The translations under genes and the position numbers were made by a program. From contig NZ_JARUXE010000004.1 of NCBI RefSeq assembly GCF_030433895.1, positions 105,914 to 169,913 of the forward strand: a stretch of DNA of 64,000 bases, given 5' to 3'. The stretch comes from Arthrobacter sp. PsM3 (GTDB taxonomy: Bacteria > Actinomycetota > Actinomycetes > Actinomycetales > Micrococcaceae). Of the stretch, positions 26,674 to 35,250 are shown piece by piece. The stretch's first letter is position 1. The number at the start of each line of letters is the position of its first letter. The notes under the pieces are model-generated. The model was given only the letters and a program-made list of their open reading frames with translations. It was not told where the DNA came from and made no database searches.

Positions 26674-27354
26674 TTACCGGGCGATTTTGAAGTTGAACGC
26701 CCCGGTGCCCAGCGCACCCCAGATCCGCAGCCAGATCGGCATGATCATTTCGGCGCCGCGCGCTGTGGTGATGTCGCCCAGATCGATGATGTCCCGGTGA
26801 CCGAGGCCCGTGAGCAGGCCGGTCACGGTTTCCTTGGCGGCCGCGTCGTTTCCGGAAACGAACACCGAATGGTCTCCCCCGGCGACACTCAGCGGATCCG
26901 CCATCACGCTGGCGGTCATCGTATTGAGGGTCTTGACCACGCGGGATTCCGGGAAGGTCCGCTGGATCTGCTCCCCGAGGCTGTCGGTGTTCACCGGGTC
27001 CAACGACGGAGGGAACCCGTGGGAGAAGTCCAGCGGGTTGGCGATGTCCACCAGCACCTTGCCGGCCAGGTTGCCCGCTCCCGCTGCGGTGAGCGCTTCG
27101 AGTGAGCCAGCGCCGTTGGTGGCGTTGACGATGATGTCCGCACCGGCAGCGGCGTCCGCGAAAGTGGCGACGCCGATCCGGCTGTGCGCCGCGTGCCACG
27201 CGGCGAAGGGTGGACCGCCCATCGCCCCGGGCTCGGTCCGGGCCAGCGTCACCCTGGGATCGCGCGTTCCGATCACCACCTCATGCCCCAGCTCCGACAG
27301 CGCCCCGGCGATCGTGGGGCCAACGGTCCCGGTTCCCATTACTGCAATCCTCAT
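26674..27354 (-). CDS. NADP-binding reductase of the F420:NADP oxidoreductase-like family
   Basis: A 226-residue protein with a Rossmann fold from the first residues: [33 protein letters not shown], which includes G-x-G-x2-G and an Arg after the second strand that favours NADP(H). Conserved regions [19 protein letters not shown] and RVVKTLNTM follow the F420-dependent NADP reductase/NADPH-dependent reductase group. AGGA precedes ATG 27354. It is divergent from a TetR-type gene, and three TetR-like palindromes lie between them, so it is probably the main target of that repressor. The substrate is unknown. Confidence 0.85.
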   Translation of the reverse strand: MRIAVMGTGTVGPTIAGALSELGHEVVIGTRDPRVTLARTEPGAMGGPPFAAWHAAHSRIGVATFADAAAGADIIVNATNGAGSLEALTAAGAGNLAGKVLVDIANPLDFSHGFPPSLDPVNTDSLGEQIQRTFPESRVVKTLNTMTASVMADPLSVAGGDHSVFVSGNDAAAKETVTGLLTGLGHRDIIDLGDITTARGAEMIMPIWLRIWGALGTGAFNFKIAR

Positions 27355-27380
27355 GGTGTCCTCACTTCTCAACGGGCGGG

Positions 27381-27398
27381 GTAGACAGGTTCGTCTAC
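27381..27398. promoter_or_regulatory. TetR-type operator palindrome 1
   Basis: GTAGACAGGTTCGTCTAC is a perfect 6-bp inverted repeat with a 6-bp spacer. It is the copy closest to the reductase start. Confidence 0.65.
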
Positions 27399-27417
27399 AT
27401 GTGGCCCCGACGCTATC

Positions 27418-27431
27418 AGACAGACCTGTCT
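27418..27431. promoter_or_regulatory. TetR-type operator palindrome 2
   Basis: AGACAG-AC-CTGTCT is a perfect 6-bp inverted repeat with a 2-bp centre, sharing AGACAG/GTCT with the other two copies. Confidence 0.65.
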
Positions 27432-27466
27432 ACGGCAAGGAGGGGACGCGTCACCGGCGGACATAG

Positions 27467-27480
27467 ACAGACTTGTCTGT
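27467..27480. promoter_or_regulatory. TetR-type operator palindrome 3
   Basis: ACAGAC-TT-GTCTGT is a perfect palindrome just upstream of the -10 hexamer TACCAT of the TetR-type gene, well placed for autorepression. Confidence 0.65.
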
Positions 27481-27481
27481 G

Positions 27482-27487
27482 TACCAT
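27482..27487 (+). promoter_or_regulatory. -10 hexamer of a probable leaderless promoter (TetR-type gene)
   Basis: TACCAT ends 6 nt before ATG 27494 and directly follows operator palindrome 3. Confidence 0.55.
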
Positions 27488-27493
27488 AGAGCC

Positions 27494-28105
27494 ATGACGC
27501 CGCCAGCAGCCACAGTGACCCCGGCCGCCCGCCCGCCCGCCGGGCAGGCCAGGGAGAAAATTCTCGCCACGGCCTTCCGGCTTTTCTACGCCCAGGGACT
27601 CAGGGCCGCCGGCATCGATACGATCATCGCCGAATCCGGCGTCGCGAAGGCCACGTTCTACAAGTATTTTCCGGCCAAGGACGACCTGATCCTGGCATAC
27701 CTGGCGAAAGTCGACGGCGTCTGGTCCGGGCAGCTCCACGCCGCGGCGGAAGCCGCCGGCCCTGACCCCGCGGCCCAGCTCGTGGGGTTGTTCGATGCCC
27801 TGGCCAGTGCCTGCCGCCGCGACGGCTACCGCGGCTGCGCCTTCATCAACGCCGCGGCCGAGTCCGCTTCCGGAACCCGTATCCACGAACGGACGGTGGC
27901 GCACAAGGACCACATCAGGGCCTGGATCCGCGGCCTGGCCGCCCAGGCCGGTGTCCCGGACCCGGACCAGCTCGCCCGCAGCCTGACCCTCGTGCTCGAC
28001 GGCGGCCTGGCCAGCGGCGTGCTCGACGCCGACCCGGCGGCGGCCACCGCCGCGCGGACCACGGCAGCACAACTGGTCTCCGCAAGCCTCGGGAGGAACC
28101 CGTGA
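27494..28105 (+). CDS. TetR/AcrR-family transcriptional repressor
   Basis: A 203-residue regulator. The N-terminal helix-turn-helix is typical: ILATAFRLFYAQGLRAAGIDTIIAESGVAKATFYKYFPAKDDLILAYL. The C-terminal ligand domain has CRRDGYRGCAFINAAAE, seen in the group that regulates oxidoreductases. Three related palindromes in the divergent spacer toward the reductase gene are its probable operators. It overlaps the downstream DUF1684 gene (GTGA), so that gene is co-regulated. An in-frame upstream GTG at 27473 is disfavoured by the -10 hexamer at 27482. Confidence 0.9.
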   Translation: MTPPAATVTPAARPPAGQAREKILATAFRLFYAQGLRAAGIDTIIAESGVAKATFYKYFPAKDDLILAYLAKVDGVWSGQLHAAAEAAGPDPAAQLVGLFDALASACRRDGYRGCAFINAAAESASGTRIHERTVAHKDHIRAWIRGLAAQAGVPDPDQLARSLTLVLDGGLASGVLDADPAAATAARTTAAQLVSASLGRNP

Positions 28106-28959
28106 CCATGCCCCAAACTGATCCTGAGGCCCAGCTCGCCCGCTGGCATCGCTTCCGGACGAGCCGCAACGCGGCCCTGGCCAGCGAGTACGGCTGGCTG
28201 ACCCTGACTTCCTTCCAGTGGCTGGACGGCCGGCCGGCCGCGGTCGAGCTCTCCCCCGGACTCTGGTCCACGGACGGCACGACGGCGTTCCTCACGGCCG
28301 CAGCTTCCGACGGACTGACCCTCGTGGAGACCGGCGAGTCCGTGGACGGCACCGTCAGCGCGGCGCTGGCCAACGAGGAGTCGCTGCTGTGGGTCCGGTA
28401 TGGCGGCACGGACGGCCGGCAGGTCGTCGTGGAACTCGCCATGCGCGCCAACAAGTACGCCGTCCGCACCCGCGATTCGAAGTCGCCGGTGTTCACCGAG
28501 TTCGACGGCGTCCCCACCTTCGACTACCGGCCGGACCTCGTGGTCGAGGCCAGCTTCCACCCGTACCCGGAGCCCGTCGGCGTGCCGATCGGCACCGCCA
28601 ACCCCCTGGTCGACGGGGTCCACCGGTCCGTCGGCGAGCTCGTGTTCCGGCTCCCCGGCAAGGACCACGACTTCCACCTGCAGGCCGAGGAGGAACAGCT
28701 CGGCGCGCTGACCGTCACATTCCATGACGAGACCAACGGAGCAGCCCCGCCGGAACTGGCAACAGCCGAGTGGCGCAAGGTCTCCACCGCCCGGCCCCGC
28801 GTCGATGCGGAGGGAAACCGGACGGTCATCCTGGATTTCAACCGGGCCATCAATTACCCCAGCGCCTTCACCCCGTACGGCACCTGCCCCATGCCGGTGA
28901 AGAACAACAGCCTGGACTACCGGATCGAGGCCGGGGAGAAAGAGCCGGCTCTGTTTTAG
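28102..28959 (+). CDS. DUF1684 family protein
   Basis: A 285-residue soluble protein of the DUF1684 family, function unknown. Family features seen: an N-terminal WHRFRTSRNAALASEYGWLTL, a middle strand region with FDGVPTFDYRP, and the C-terminal LDFNRAINYPSAFTPYGTCPMP, where the N-P-x-C-x-x-x-P-x-Y-x-x-C-P-like pattern suggests a conserved pocket. GGGAGGAACCC lies before GTG 28102, which overlaps the TetR stop; ATG 28108 is an alternative. It is probably under control of the upstream TetR protein. Confidence 0.87.
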   Translation: MTMPQTDPEAQLARWHRFRTSRNAALASEYGWLTLTSFQWLDGRPAAVELSPGLWSTDGTTAFLTAAASDGLTLVETGESVDGTVSAALANEESLLWVRYGGTDGRQVVVELAMRANKYAVRTRDSKSPVFTEFDGVPTFDYRPDLVVEASFHPYPEPVGVPIGTANPLVDGVHRSVGELVFRLPGKDHDFHLQAEEEQLGALTVTFHDETNGAAPPELATAEWRKVSTARPRVDAEGNRTVILDFNRAINYPSAFTPYGTCPMPVKNNSLDYRIEAGEKEPALF

Positions 28960-28983
28960 ACGATCGCGTTCTAGACGATCGCG
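28957..28983. repeat. 12-bp direct repeat spanning two convergent stop codons
   Basis: TAGACGATCGCG occurs at 28957-28968 and 28972-28983, 15 bp apart. The first copy begins with the stop of the DUF1684 gene; the second overlaps the reversed stop (28971-28973) of the acyl-CoA dehydrogenase gene. Confidence 0.85.
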
Positions 28984-30197
28984 GACACCCCGGTCACGGC
29001 CCGGCCCACAATCAGCGTGTTGATCTCGAACGAGCCCTCATAGGTGTAGATCGCCTCGGCGTCGGCGAAGATCTTTGCCATCCGGTAGTCGGTGACGATC
29101 CCGTTGCCGCCGAGCAGGGACCGGCCCATCGCCACGGTTTCACGCATCCGGGCGCTCACGTAGGACTTCGCCAGCGCCACCTGCGGCATGTCCGCGGCAC
29201 CGTGCTCCTGCAGCTGCGCGATCCGCACCATCATCCCCATGCTGGCCACGGCGTTGCCGAGCATCGTCACCAGCTGCTGCTGGACCAGCTGGAATTTCGC
29301 CAGCGGACGGCCGAACTGCTGGCGTTCGACCGCATACTGCCGGGCGACGTCGAAGGCGGCCAGCTGCTGGCCAACACCCTGCCAGGCCACCATGATCCGC
29401 GAGCCGCGCAGGAGCTCGTTGGTGTCCTCGAAGCTGTTGATCCCGGCGAAGCGGTCCGACTCGGCCACCTGCACGTCCGTGAAGACAATGTCCGCGTTCT
29501 GCACGGTGCGCAGCGCGATCTTGTTCTCGATCCGGCTCCGGCTCACACCCGGAAGGGCCGCGTCGACGATGAAGCCGCGGATGCCGCCGCCGGCCTCGTC
29601 CCGGGCCCAGACAAGCAAGTAGTCGCAGAACGTCCCGTTGCCGATCCAGCGCTTGGCGCCGTTGAGCACCCAGGTGTCCCCGCCGTCGGGCGCCCCGCCG
29701 GAAACGCGCCGGGCGACGGTCTCCATCCCGCCGGCCACGTCGGAGCCATGCTCCGGTTCCGTCAGCGCGAACGCGCCGGTGGTCCGGAGGTTCGCGGCGT
29801 CATCGAGCAGGCGCGCCTTCTGTTCCTCGGAACCGAAGCCGTAGAGCGATTCGACAAAGAGGTCGTGGTGGACCAGGAAGAAGGTTGCCAGCGAGGTGTC
29901 CACCCGGGTCATCTCGGCGATGACCAGCCCGGCGAACAGGTGGCTGTAGCCGCGCTGGGCCGGCGCGCTGAGTTCAAGGGCCGCCAGTTTGGGCAGGATG
30001 TGTGCGGGGAACTCGGCCTTGTTCCACCATTCGCCGGCGAAGGGTGCCACCTCGCGGGCCAGGAACTCCCGGAGTTCGGCAAGTTTTGCCTGTTCCGCGG
30101 CGTTGAGCATCGACTCGAAGTCGAAGAAATCCGCGGTCGGCAGCCCCGCGACGGAGTCGGCAGGGGCGAAGGACGCGGCGAGCCCGGTGGGCGTCAT
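28971..30197 (-). CDS. Acyl-CoA dehydrogenase (glutaryl-CoA dehydrogenase-like)
   Basis: A 408-residue flavoenzyme that oxidises acyl-CoA at the alpha-beta bond. Motifs: [12 protein letters not shown] (FAD/substrate region), [38 protein letters not shown], and the catalytic base region [16 protein letters not shown], which corresponds to the Glu of glutaryl-CoA-type enzymes. Its ATG overlaps the upstream SDR stop (ATGA). Together the pair would carry out oxidation and a later 3-hydroxyacyl or alcohol step, for instance in branched-chain or aromatic acid breakdown. The exact acyl substrate is unclear. Confidence 0.9.
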   Translation of the reverse strand: MTPTGLAASFAPADSVAGLPTADFFDFESMLNAAEQAKLAELREFLAREVAPFAGEWWNKAEFPAHILPKLAALELSAPAQRGYSHLFAGLVIAEMTRVDTSLATFFLVHHDLFVESLYGFGSEEQKARLLDDAANLRTTGAFALTEPEHGSDVAGGMETVARRVSGGAPDGGDTWVLNGAKRWIGNGTFCDYLLVWARDEAGGGIRGFIVDAALPGVSRSRIENKIALRTVQNADIVFTDVQVAESDRFAGINSFEDTNELLRGSRIMVAWQGVGQQLAAFDVARQYAVERQQFGRPLAKFQLVQQQLVTMLGNAVASMGMMVRIAQLQEHGAADMPQVALAKSYVSARMRETVAMGRSLLGGNGIVTDYRMAKIFADAEAIYTYEGSFEINTLIVGRAVTGVSAIV

Positions 30198-31024
30198 TTC
30201 GGCCCCATCCGGATGGCGCCGTCGAGGCGGATGGTCTCGCCGTTGAGCATGGCGTTCTCCACGATGTGCGCGGCGAGGTTGGCGTACTCGGCGGGGCGGC
30301 CCAGCCGGGACGGATGCGGCACCTGGTGCCCGAGGGAATCCTGCGCTTCCTGCGGCAGCCCGGCCATCATGGGTGTCTCGAAGATGCCCGGCGCGATGGT
30401 GACCACCCGGATCAGCGACCGGGCGAGCTCGCGCGCAATCGGCAGGGTCATCGCGTGCACCGCGCCCTTGGAGGCGGCATAGGCCGGCTGGCCGATCTGG
30501 CCGTCAAAGGCGGCCACGGAGGCGGTGTTGATGATCACGCCGCGCTCCGGCCCGCCCAGCTCGGTCACGGCCGGCTCGGTCGCCGCCATCGCGGCCGCGG
30601 CGAGGCGGATGACGTTGAAGGTGCCCACGAGGTTGATCTGGATGACACGGCTGAAGTTCTCCAGCGGCAGCACGCCGTCGCGGCCCAGGACCTTGCCGGG
30701 GGTGGCGATCCCGGCACAATTGACCACGATCCGCAGCGGGCCGAGGGCAACGGCGGCGTCGACGGCAGCCTGCACCTCCGCCTCGCTGGTGACGTCGGCG
30801 GCGGCGAAGACCGCCGTGTTGGCCGGCTCCGCCGGGTGTCCGGCGCCGGGCGCCCCGGCCCGGACCCGGCCAGCGTTCAGCTCGGCGGCCAAGGCCTCGC
30901 CGGCGGAGCCCGGCAGGTCCACCAGGACCACGGAGGCTCCGGCGTCGACCAGGCGGCGCGCCGTGGCAGCACCCAACCCCGAGGCCCCGCCCGTGATCAG
31001 CGCAACTGTACCTTTGATGTCCAT
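30194..31024 (-). CDS. Short-chain dehydrogenase (3-hydroxyacyl-CoA dehydrogenase type 2-like)
   Basis: A 276-residue SDR. The NAD-binding motif is TGGASGLG (T-G-x3-G-x-G), followed by NCAG and the catalytic Ser, Tyr and Lys in [38 protein letters not shown] is typical of the HSD17B10/type 2 branch, which acts on short or branched 3-hydroxyacyl-CoAs. AAGGAGG precedes ATG 31024. A Pro/Ala/Gly-rich insert of about 15 residues follows the second strand. It is the first gene of a two-gene operon with the acyl-CoA dehydrogenase. Confidence 0.9.
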   Translation of the reverse strand: MDIKGTVALITGGASGLGAATARRLVDAGASVVLVDLPGSAGEALAAELNAGRVRAGAPGAGHPAEPANTAVFAAADVTSEAEVQAAVDAAVALGPLRIVVNCAGIATPGKVLGRDGVLPLENFSRVIQINLVGTFNVIRLAAAAMAATEPAVTELGGPERGVIINTASVAAFDGQIGQPAYAASKGAVHAMTLPIARELARSLIRVVTIAPGIFETPMMAGLPQEAQDSLGHQVPHPSRLGRPAEYANLAAHIVENAMLNGETIRLDGAIRMGPK

Positions 31025-31090
31025 GCATCCTCCTTGATGTGGAACCGGAACCCGCCACGACACTGTGTGCAGCGTCACGGACTTGCAGGG

Positions 31091-31110
31091 AACATTAGTT
31101 AGTGAATGTT
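31091..31110. promoter_or_regulatory. Candidate operator palindrome upstream of the SDR/acyl-CoA dehydrogenase pair
   Basis: AACATT (31091-31096) and AATGTT (31105-31110) form an inverted repeat with an 8-bp spacer in an unusually AT-rich patch. The form resembles operators of TetR-type fatty-acid regulators; no such regulator lies next to it. Confidence 0.4.
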
Positions 31111-31183
31111 AACTGGAATACGGGCATTCCGCACCTTTCACCCCACGGCCCAGCCACGATCCGGCCCCAAAGGCTGCCGCCGC

Positions 31184-31189
31184 TAGGCT
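31184..31189 (+). promoter_or_regulatory. -10 hexamer of a probable leaderless promoter (GH76-like gene)
   Basis: TAGGCT ends 6 nt before ATG 31196, and no ribosome site is present. Confidence 0.55.
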
Positions 31190-31195
31190 GGATCC

Positions 31196-32428
31196 ATGAG
31201 CCCAGCAGAGATTTCCGCCGCCGCCGACTGGTCCCTCCGCGCGGACGAAGCGGCACGCTCGGTGACCCGGATGTTCGGGCAGCGGCTGTTCTTCCTGCCG
31301 GGAACCCACATCGCCGCAATCGTGCGCCCCTCGGGCCGACTCAGGAACCTGGCCCGGCCCTGGCACTACTGGTGGCAGGCGCACTATGTGGACTGCCTGG
31401 TGGACACCGGCCGCCGCGAACTCGGCACCGAAGGTCGGCCCGGGAAACGGTTCGACGGCGCGAACCGTCCCAGCGCCGGCCGGCTCGCCTCCCGGCTGGT
31501 CACCGGGATCCGGCTGCGGAACTTCCTCACCATCGTCAACAACTACTACGACGACATGGCCTGGCTGGCGCTATCGACGCTGCGGCTGGAGAACCTCGCC
31601 GAGCAAAGCCGGCACACGGCCGGGCGGCTCCGCAACGCCCGGGTCCTCAGGAGCCTCACCCTGCAGTTCGATTCCGCCTCCACGGACGACCTCGGCGGCG
31701 GCACGTTCTGGAGCAAGAAACGCGATTTCAAGAACACTCCGGCCACTGCCCCCGTGGCGCTCTACTACGCCCGCACCGGCCAGGCGGCCAAGGCCCAGGC
31801 CTTGCTGGACTGGTTGGATGCCCGGCTGTTCGACCCGGAACAGGGGATGTACCGGGACGGCCTCCGGATCGGACCGGGCGGCGAGGTGGTCCTGGAAGAC
31901 GCCATCTACTCCTACAACCAGGGCCCCGTCCTGGGCGCCCTGCTGGAGCTCGGCGGCGGGACGAACCTGGCCCGCGCAGCCACGCTCGTGGCGGCCGTGG
32001 CACGGAACCTCACCCTCCCTGCCCCACCGACGGGCAGCAGCGCCCGGGTGCTGCGCTGCGAGGGAAGCGGCGACGGCGGCCTCTTCACCGGAATCCTGGC
32101 CCGCTACCTCGCGCTGGCCGCCGTCGATGCGCGGCTGCCGGCCGGGACCCGTGCTATGGCCGCCGCACTGGTGCTCAACACTGCCGGGGCGTTCTGGGAG
32201 GGCCGCAGGGCCGTGTCCGCCGGGGAGCGGCTTCCCGGCAAGGGCAGCAGGATCATCCTCTCCGCCCGCCCCGAACAGACGGCGGACCAGAGCTACCCGG
32301 AGGGCGCCGCCGTCGAACTTTCCACCCAGCTGCAGGCCTGGATGGTGCTGGAAGCCGCGGCGGCGGTCACCGGCGGGGCCGGCCCCCGGACGCCCGCCGC
32401 ACGATCCGCCGAATCAACCGGCCGATAA
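31196..32428 (+). CDS. GH76-family protein (alpha-1,6-mannanase-like)
   Basis: A 410-residue (alpha/alpha)6-barrel protein of the glycoside hydrolase 76 family, whose members cut alpha-1,6-mannan. The catalytic Asp pair is visible as YYDDMAWLAL (about residues 118-127), and AIYSYNQGPVLGALLEL is the conserved helix around the second half of the active site. There is no signal peptide, so it would act inside the cell, perhaps on mannose-containing intracellular or cell-wall precursors. It is a single-gene unit ahead of the iron importer. Confidence 0.83.
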   Translation: MSPAEISAAADWSLRADEAARSVTRMFGQRLFFLPGTHIAAIVRPSGRLRNLARPWHYWWQAHYVDCLVDTGRRELGTEGRPGKRFDGANRPSAGRLASRLVTGIRLRNFLTIVNNYYDDMAWLALSTLRLENLAEQSRHTAGRLRNARVLRSLTLQFDSASTDDLGGGTFWSKKRDFKNTPATAPVALYYARTGQAAKAQALLDWLDARLFDPEQGMYRDGLRIGPGGEVVLEDAIYSYNQGPVLGALLELGGGTNLARAATLVAAVARNLTLPAPPTGSSARVLRCEGSGDGGLFTGILARYLALAAVDARLPAGTRAMAAALVLNTAGAFWEGRRAVSAGERLPGKGSRIILSARPEQTADQSYPEGAAVELSTQLQAWMVLEAAAAVTGGAGPRTPAARSAESTGR

Positions 32429-32456
32429 TTAAGTCATGCAATAGTTTCGTAATTGA

Positions 32457-32472
32457 TGTGATCCTTATCACT
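32457..32472. promoter_or_regulatory. CRP/GlxR-like site upstream of the iron importer
   Basis: TGTGATCCTTATCACT matches the TGTGA-N6-TCACA pattern of CRP-family regulators with one mismatch at the last base. It is 15 bp upstream of the -35 hexamer, suited to activation. Binding is inferred. Confidence 0.5.
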
Positions 32473-32487
32473 TAATGGGTCCTCGGC

Positions 32488-32517
32488 TTGGTTGCTTAGG
32501 TTTGGCTAACCTACAGT
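32488..32517 (+). promoter_or_regulatory. Promoter of the fbpABC operon with internal iron box
   Basis: TTGGTT (32488-32493) and TACAGT (32512-32517) are 18 bp apart. The iron box fills the space between them, so a bound repressor would block RNA polymerase. About 80 nt of leader precede the ATG. Confidence 0.5.
32496..32514. promoter_or_regulatory. Iron box (IdeR/DtxR/DmdR-type operator)
   Basis: TTAGGTTTGGCTAACCTAC matches the 19-bp palindromic consensus TTAGGTTAGSCTAACCTAA at nearly every position. Fe2+-loaded IdeR-type repressors bind such sites, so the operon should be induced by iron starvation. Confidence 0.85.
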
Positions 32518-32597
32518 TTTTCCTAGTGAGCATGCCCTAACTTCCCCGCTCACAGGGGGGCTAGGGGCCCAAGACCTTCCTTGCAGAAAGCAGCCCC

Positions 32598-33653
32598 ATG
32601 AAGATCCGCAACAACGCGCTGGCAGGTATCGCACTTGCCGCCACCGCCGCGCTCGGCCTCACCGCCTGTGGCTCCGGCAACTCGACCTCCCCCGGCGGCA
32701 GCGCCGCCGCTGACGGCAAGATCTCCGGAGAGATCACGGTCTACAACGCCCAGCACGAATCACTGACCAAGGAATGGGTGGACGCGTTCACCGCGGAAAC
32801 CGGCGTCAAGGTCACCCTCCGCCAGGGCTCGGACACCGAGATGTCCAACCAGATCATCCAGGAGGGCCAGGCCTCCCCGGCCGACGTCTTCCTCACCGAA
32901 AACTCCCCGGCCATGGCCCAGGTGGAAAACGCCGGACTCTTCGCCGACGTCGACAAAGCCACCATCGAGCAGGTGCCCGCCGAATTCCGGCCCTCCACCA
33001 ACAAGTGGACCGGCATCGCAGCCCGCTCCACCGTGCTGGTCTACGGCAAGGCCAAGCTCACCGCAGACCAACTGCCGAAGTCCATGCTGGACCTGGCCAA
33101 GCCGGAGTGGAAGGGCAAGTGGGCGGCCTCGCCGTCCGGTGCCGACTTCCAGGCGATTGTCTCGGCCCTGCTGGAACTCAAGGGCGAAGCCGCCACCGAG
33201 GAATGGCTCCAGGGCATGAAGGAAAACTCCAAGGCCTACAAGGGCAACAGCACCGCGATGAAGGCGGTCAACGCCGGCGAAGTCGACGCCGCCCTGATCT
33301 ACCACTATTACTACTACGGCGACCAGGCCAAGACCGGCGAGAACTCCAATAACGTCACCCCGTACTACTTCAAGAACCAGGATCCGGGCGCCTTCGTGTC
33401 CGTCTCCGGCGGCGGCGTGCTGAAGTCCTCGAAGAACGCGGCGGCGGCCCAGGCCTTCGTCAAGTTCATCACCGGCAAGAAGGGCCAGGAAGTCCTGCAG
33501 AAGGGCACCTCCTTCGAGTACGCCATCGCGTCCGGCGTCCCGTCCAACGAAAAGCTCGTTCCGCTCCCGGAGCTGCAGGCACCCACTGTGGACCCGGCTA
33601 AGCTCAACTCCGCGAAAGTCACCGAGCTGATGACCAAGGCAGGACTGCTCTAA
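32598..33653 (+). CDS. fbpA: Fe(III) ABC importer, substrate-binding lipoprotein
   Basis: A 351-residue ferric-iron binding protein of the FbpA/FutA group. Signal peptide with lipobox LTAC (Cys24). The mature part starts ITVYNAQHESLTKEWVDAF, the family opening. DVFLTENSPAM and the Tyr cluster IYHYYYYGD near residue 235 supply candidate Fe(III) ligands. A weak ribosome site (AGAAAG) precedes the ATG. An iron box in the promoter indicates expression under iron limitation. It is first in a three-gene operon. Confidence 0.92.
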   Translation: MKIRNNALAGIALAATAALGLTACGSGNSTSPGGSAAADGKISGEITVYNAQHESLTKEWVDAFTAETGVKVTLRQGSDTEMSNQIIQEGQASPADVFLTENSPAMAQVENAGLFADVDKATIEQVPAEFRPSTNKWTGIAARSTVLVYGKAKLTADQLPKSMLDLAKPEWKGKWAASPSGADFQAIVSALLELKGEAATEEWLQGMKENSKAYKGNSTAMKAVNAGEVDAALIYHYYYYGDQAKTGENSNNVTPYYFKNQDPGAFVSVSGGGVLKSSKNAAAAQAFVKFITGKKGQEVLQKGTSFEYAIASGVPSNEKLVPLPELQAPTVDPAKLNSAKVTELMTKAGLL

Positions 33654-33657
33654 CCAC

Positions 33658-35250
33658 GTGACAACCAAGCTGGCGGCTCCCGGAACATCCGGGAACACGA
33701 CGACGGCGGGCAGGGGCAAACGCCCCCGCCCGCCTTTCGGCGTATCTGTAATTGCGGTCCTGGCGGTCCTGATCGCGCTCTTCGCGCTGATTCCGCTGGC
33801 CTACGTCATCGTCATGACGGTGGCCACCGGGTGGGACACCGCCGTGGACCTGATCTTCCGGGCGCGCGTCGGCGAGCTGCTGCTGAACACGGTGCTGCTG
33901 ATGCTGGTCACCGTGCCGCTGTGCCTCATCCTCGGGGTGGGCGGCGCGTGGCTGGTGGAACGCACCCAGCTCAAGGGGCACAAATGGTGGGCCGTGCTGC
34001 TCGCGGCTCCGCTGGCCATCCCGGCGTTCGTCAACAGCTACGCCTGGGTCTCCGCGGTGCCCTCGCTCGAGGGCCTGTGGTCCGGGGTGCTGATCGCCAC
34101 GCTGTCCTATTTCCCGCTCGTCTACATCCCGGCCGCCGCCACGCTCAGCCGGCTGGACCCGGCCATCGAACAATCCGCCGCATCCCTGGGCCTCGGCGCC
34201 TGGCGCGCTTTCTTCCGCGTGGTGCTGCCGCAGCTGCGGATCGCGATGACCGGCGGCGCGCTGCTCGTGTCCCTGCACCTGCTGGCCGAATACGGCGCCT
34301 TCGCGATGATCCGTTTCGACACCTTCACCACCGCGATCATGGTGCAGTACCAGTCCACCTTCAACGGCACTGCAGGGAACATGCTGGCCAGCGTTCTGGT
34401 GTTCCTGTGCCTGATCCTGCTGCTGGCGGAAGTGCGGAGCCGCGGAAGTGCCCGGTACGCCAGGATCGGCTCCGGCGCCCAGGCCCGTGCACTGCGCCTG
34501 CCGCTGCACGCCTTCCAGCTGCCGGCCCAGCTGTTCCTGATTGCGCTCACCGCGCTGGCCTTCGGGCTGCCGCTGACCTTCGTGCTGCGCTGGATCTATG
34601 CCGGCGGACCGGACATCTGGGCCGCTGAGGAGTTCCTGCCGGCCCTGCTGCTGACGCTGACATACGGCCTCGCCGGCGCCCTGGCCACCACGGTCGTCGC
34701 GTTCCCGATGGCGTACCTGGCCGTGCGGCATCCCAGCTGGTTCAGCAAGGCCCTGGAACTGTCCAACTACATCACGAGCTCCATGCCGGGGATCGTGGTG
34801 GGGCTGGCCTTCGTAACGGTCAGCATCAAGGCGGCCCCCGACCTCTACCAGACCTCCGCACTGCTGATCGCGGCCTACGTGCTGTTGTTCCTGCCGCGTG
34901 CGCTGGTCAACATCCGCTCCGGCCTGGCCCAGGCGCCGAAGGAACTCGACGAGGCCGCCCAGGCGCTCGGCAAGCCGCCGCTGCTGGCCTTCCTCCGGGT
35001 CACGCTGCGGCTCACCGCCCCGGCCGCCGCGGGCGGCGCAGCGCTGGTGTTCCTGGCGATCGTGAACGAACTGACGGCAACCCTGCTGCTCTCGCCCAAC
35101 GGCACCCGCACGCTCGCGACCGAATTCTGGAGCAAGAGCAGCGAGATCGATTACGCCGGCGCCGCTCCGTACGCCCTGCTGATGATCGTGATTTCGGCAC
35201 CGATGACCTACCTCCTCTTCCAGCAGTCCAAGAAAGCAGCGGGACAGTGA
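33658..35250 (+). CDS. fbpB: Fe(III) ABC importer, permease (duplicated-domain)
   Basis: A 530-residue permease with about 12 helices in two homologous halves, as in FbpB/SfuB. Each half carries an EAA-type loop: EQSAASLGLGAWRAFFRVVLPQ and DEAAQALGKPPLLAFLRVTLRL. Start GTG 33658 lies 4 nt after the binding-protein stop. The stop overlaps the ATPase start (GTGA). Substrate is ferric iron delivered by the lipoprotein. Confidence 0.92.
   Translation: MTTKLAAPGTSGNTTTAGRGKRPRPPFGVSVIAVLAVLIALFALIPLAYVIVMTVATGWDTAVDLIFRARVGELLLNTVLLMLVTVPLCLILGVGGAWLVERTQLKGHKWWAVLLAAPLAIPAFVNSYAWVSAVPSLEGLWSGVLIATLSYFPLVYIPAAATLSRLDPAIEQSAASLGLGAWRAFFRVVLPQLRIAMTGGALLVSLHLLAEYGAFAMIRFDTFTTAIMVQYQSTFNGTAGNMLASVLVFLCLILLLAEVRSRGSARYARIGSGAQARALRLPLHAFQLPAQLFLIALTALAFGLPLTFVLRWIYAGGPDIWAAEEFLPALLLTLTYGLAGALATTVVAFPMAYLAVRHPSWFSKALELSNYITSSMPGIVVGLAFVTVSIKAAPDLYQTSALLIAAYVLLFLPRALVNIRSGLAQAPKELDEAAQALGKPPLLAFLRVTLRLTAPAAAGGAALVFLAIVNELTATLLLSPNGTRTLATEFWSKSSEIDYAGAAPYALLMIVISAPMTYLLFQQSKKAAGQ

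Noticed and set aside
26468..27199. Open frame extending PEP carboxylase upstream by about 240 codons
   Set aside because: It runs through the spacer and the antisense of the reductase gene, is Arg/Gly-rich and lacks homology; the family start is at 26467.
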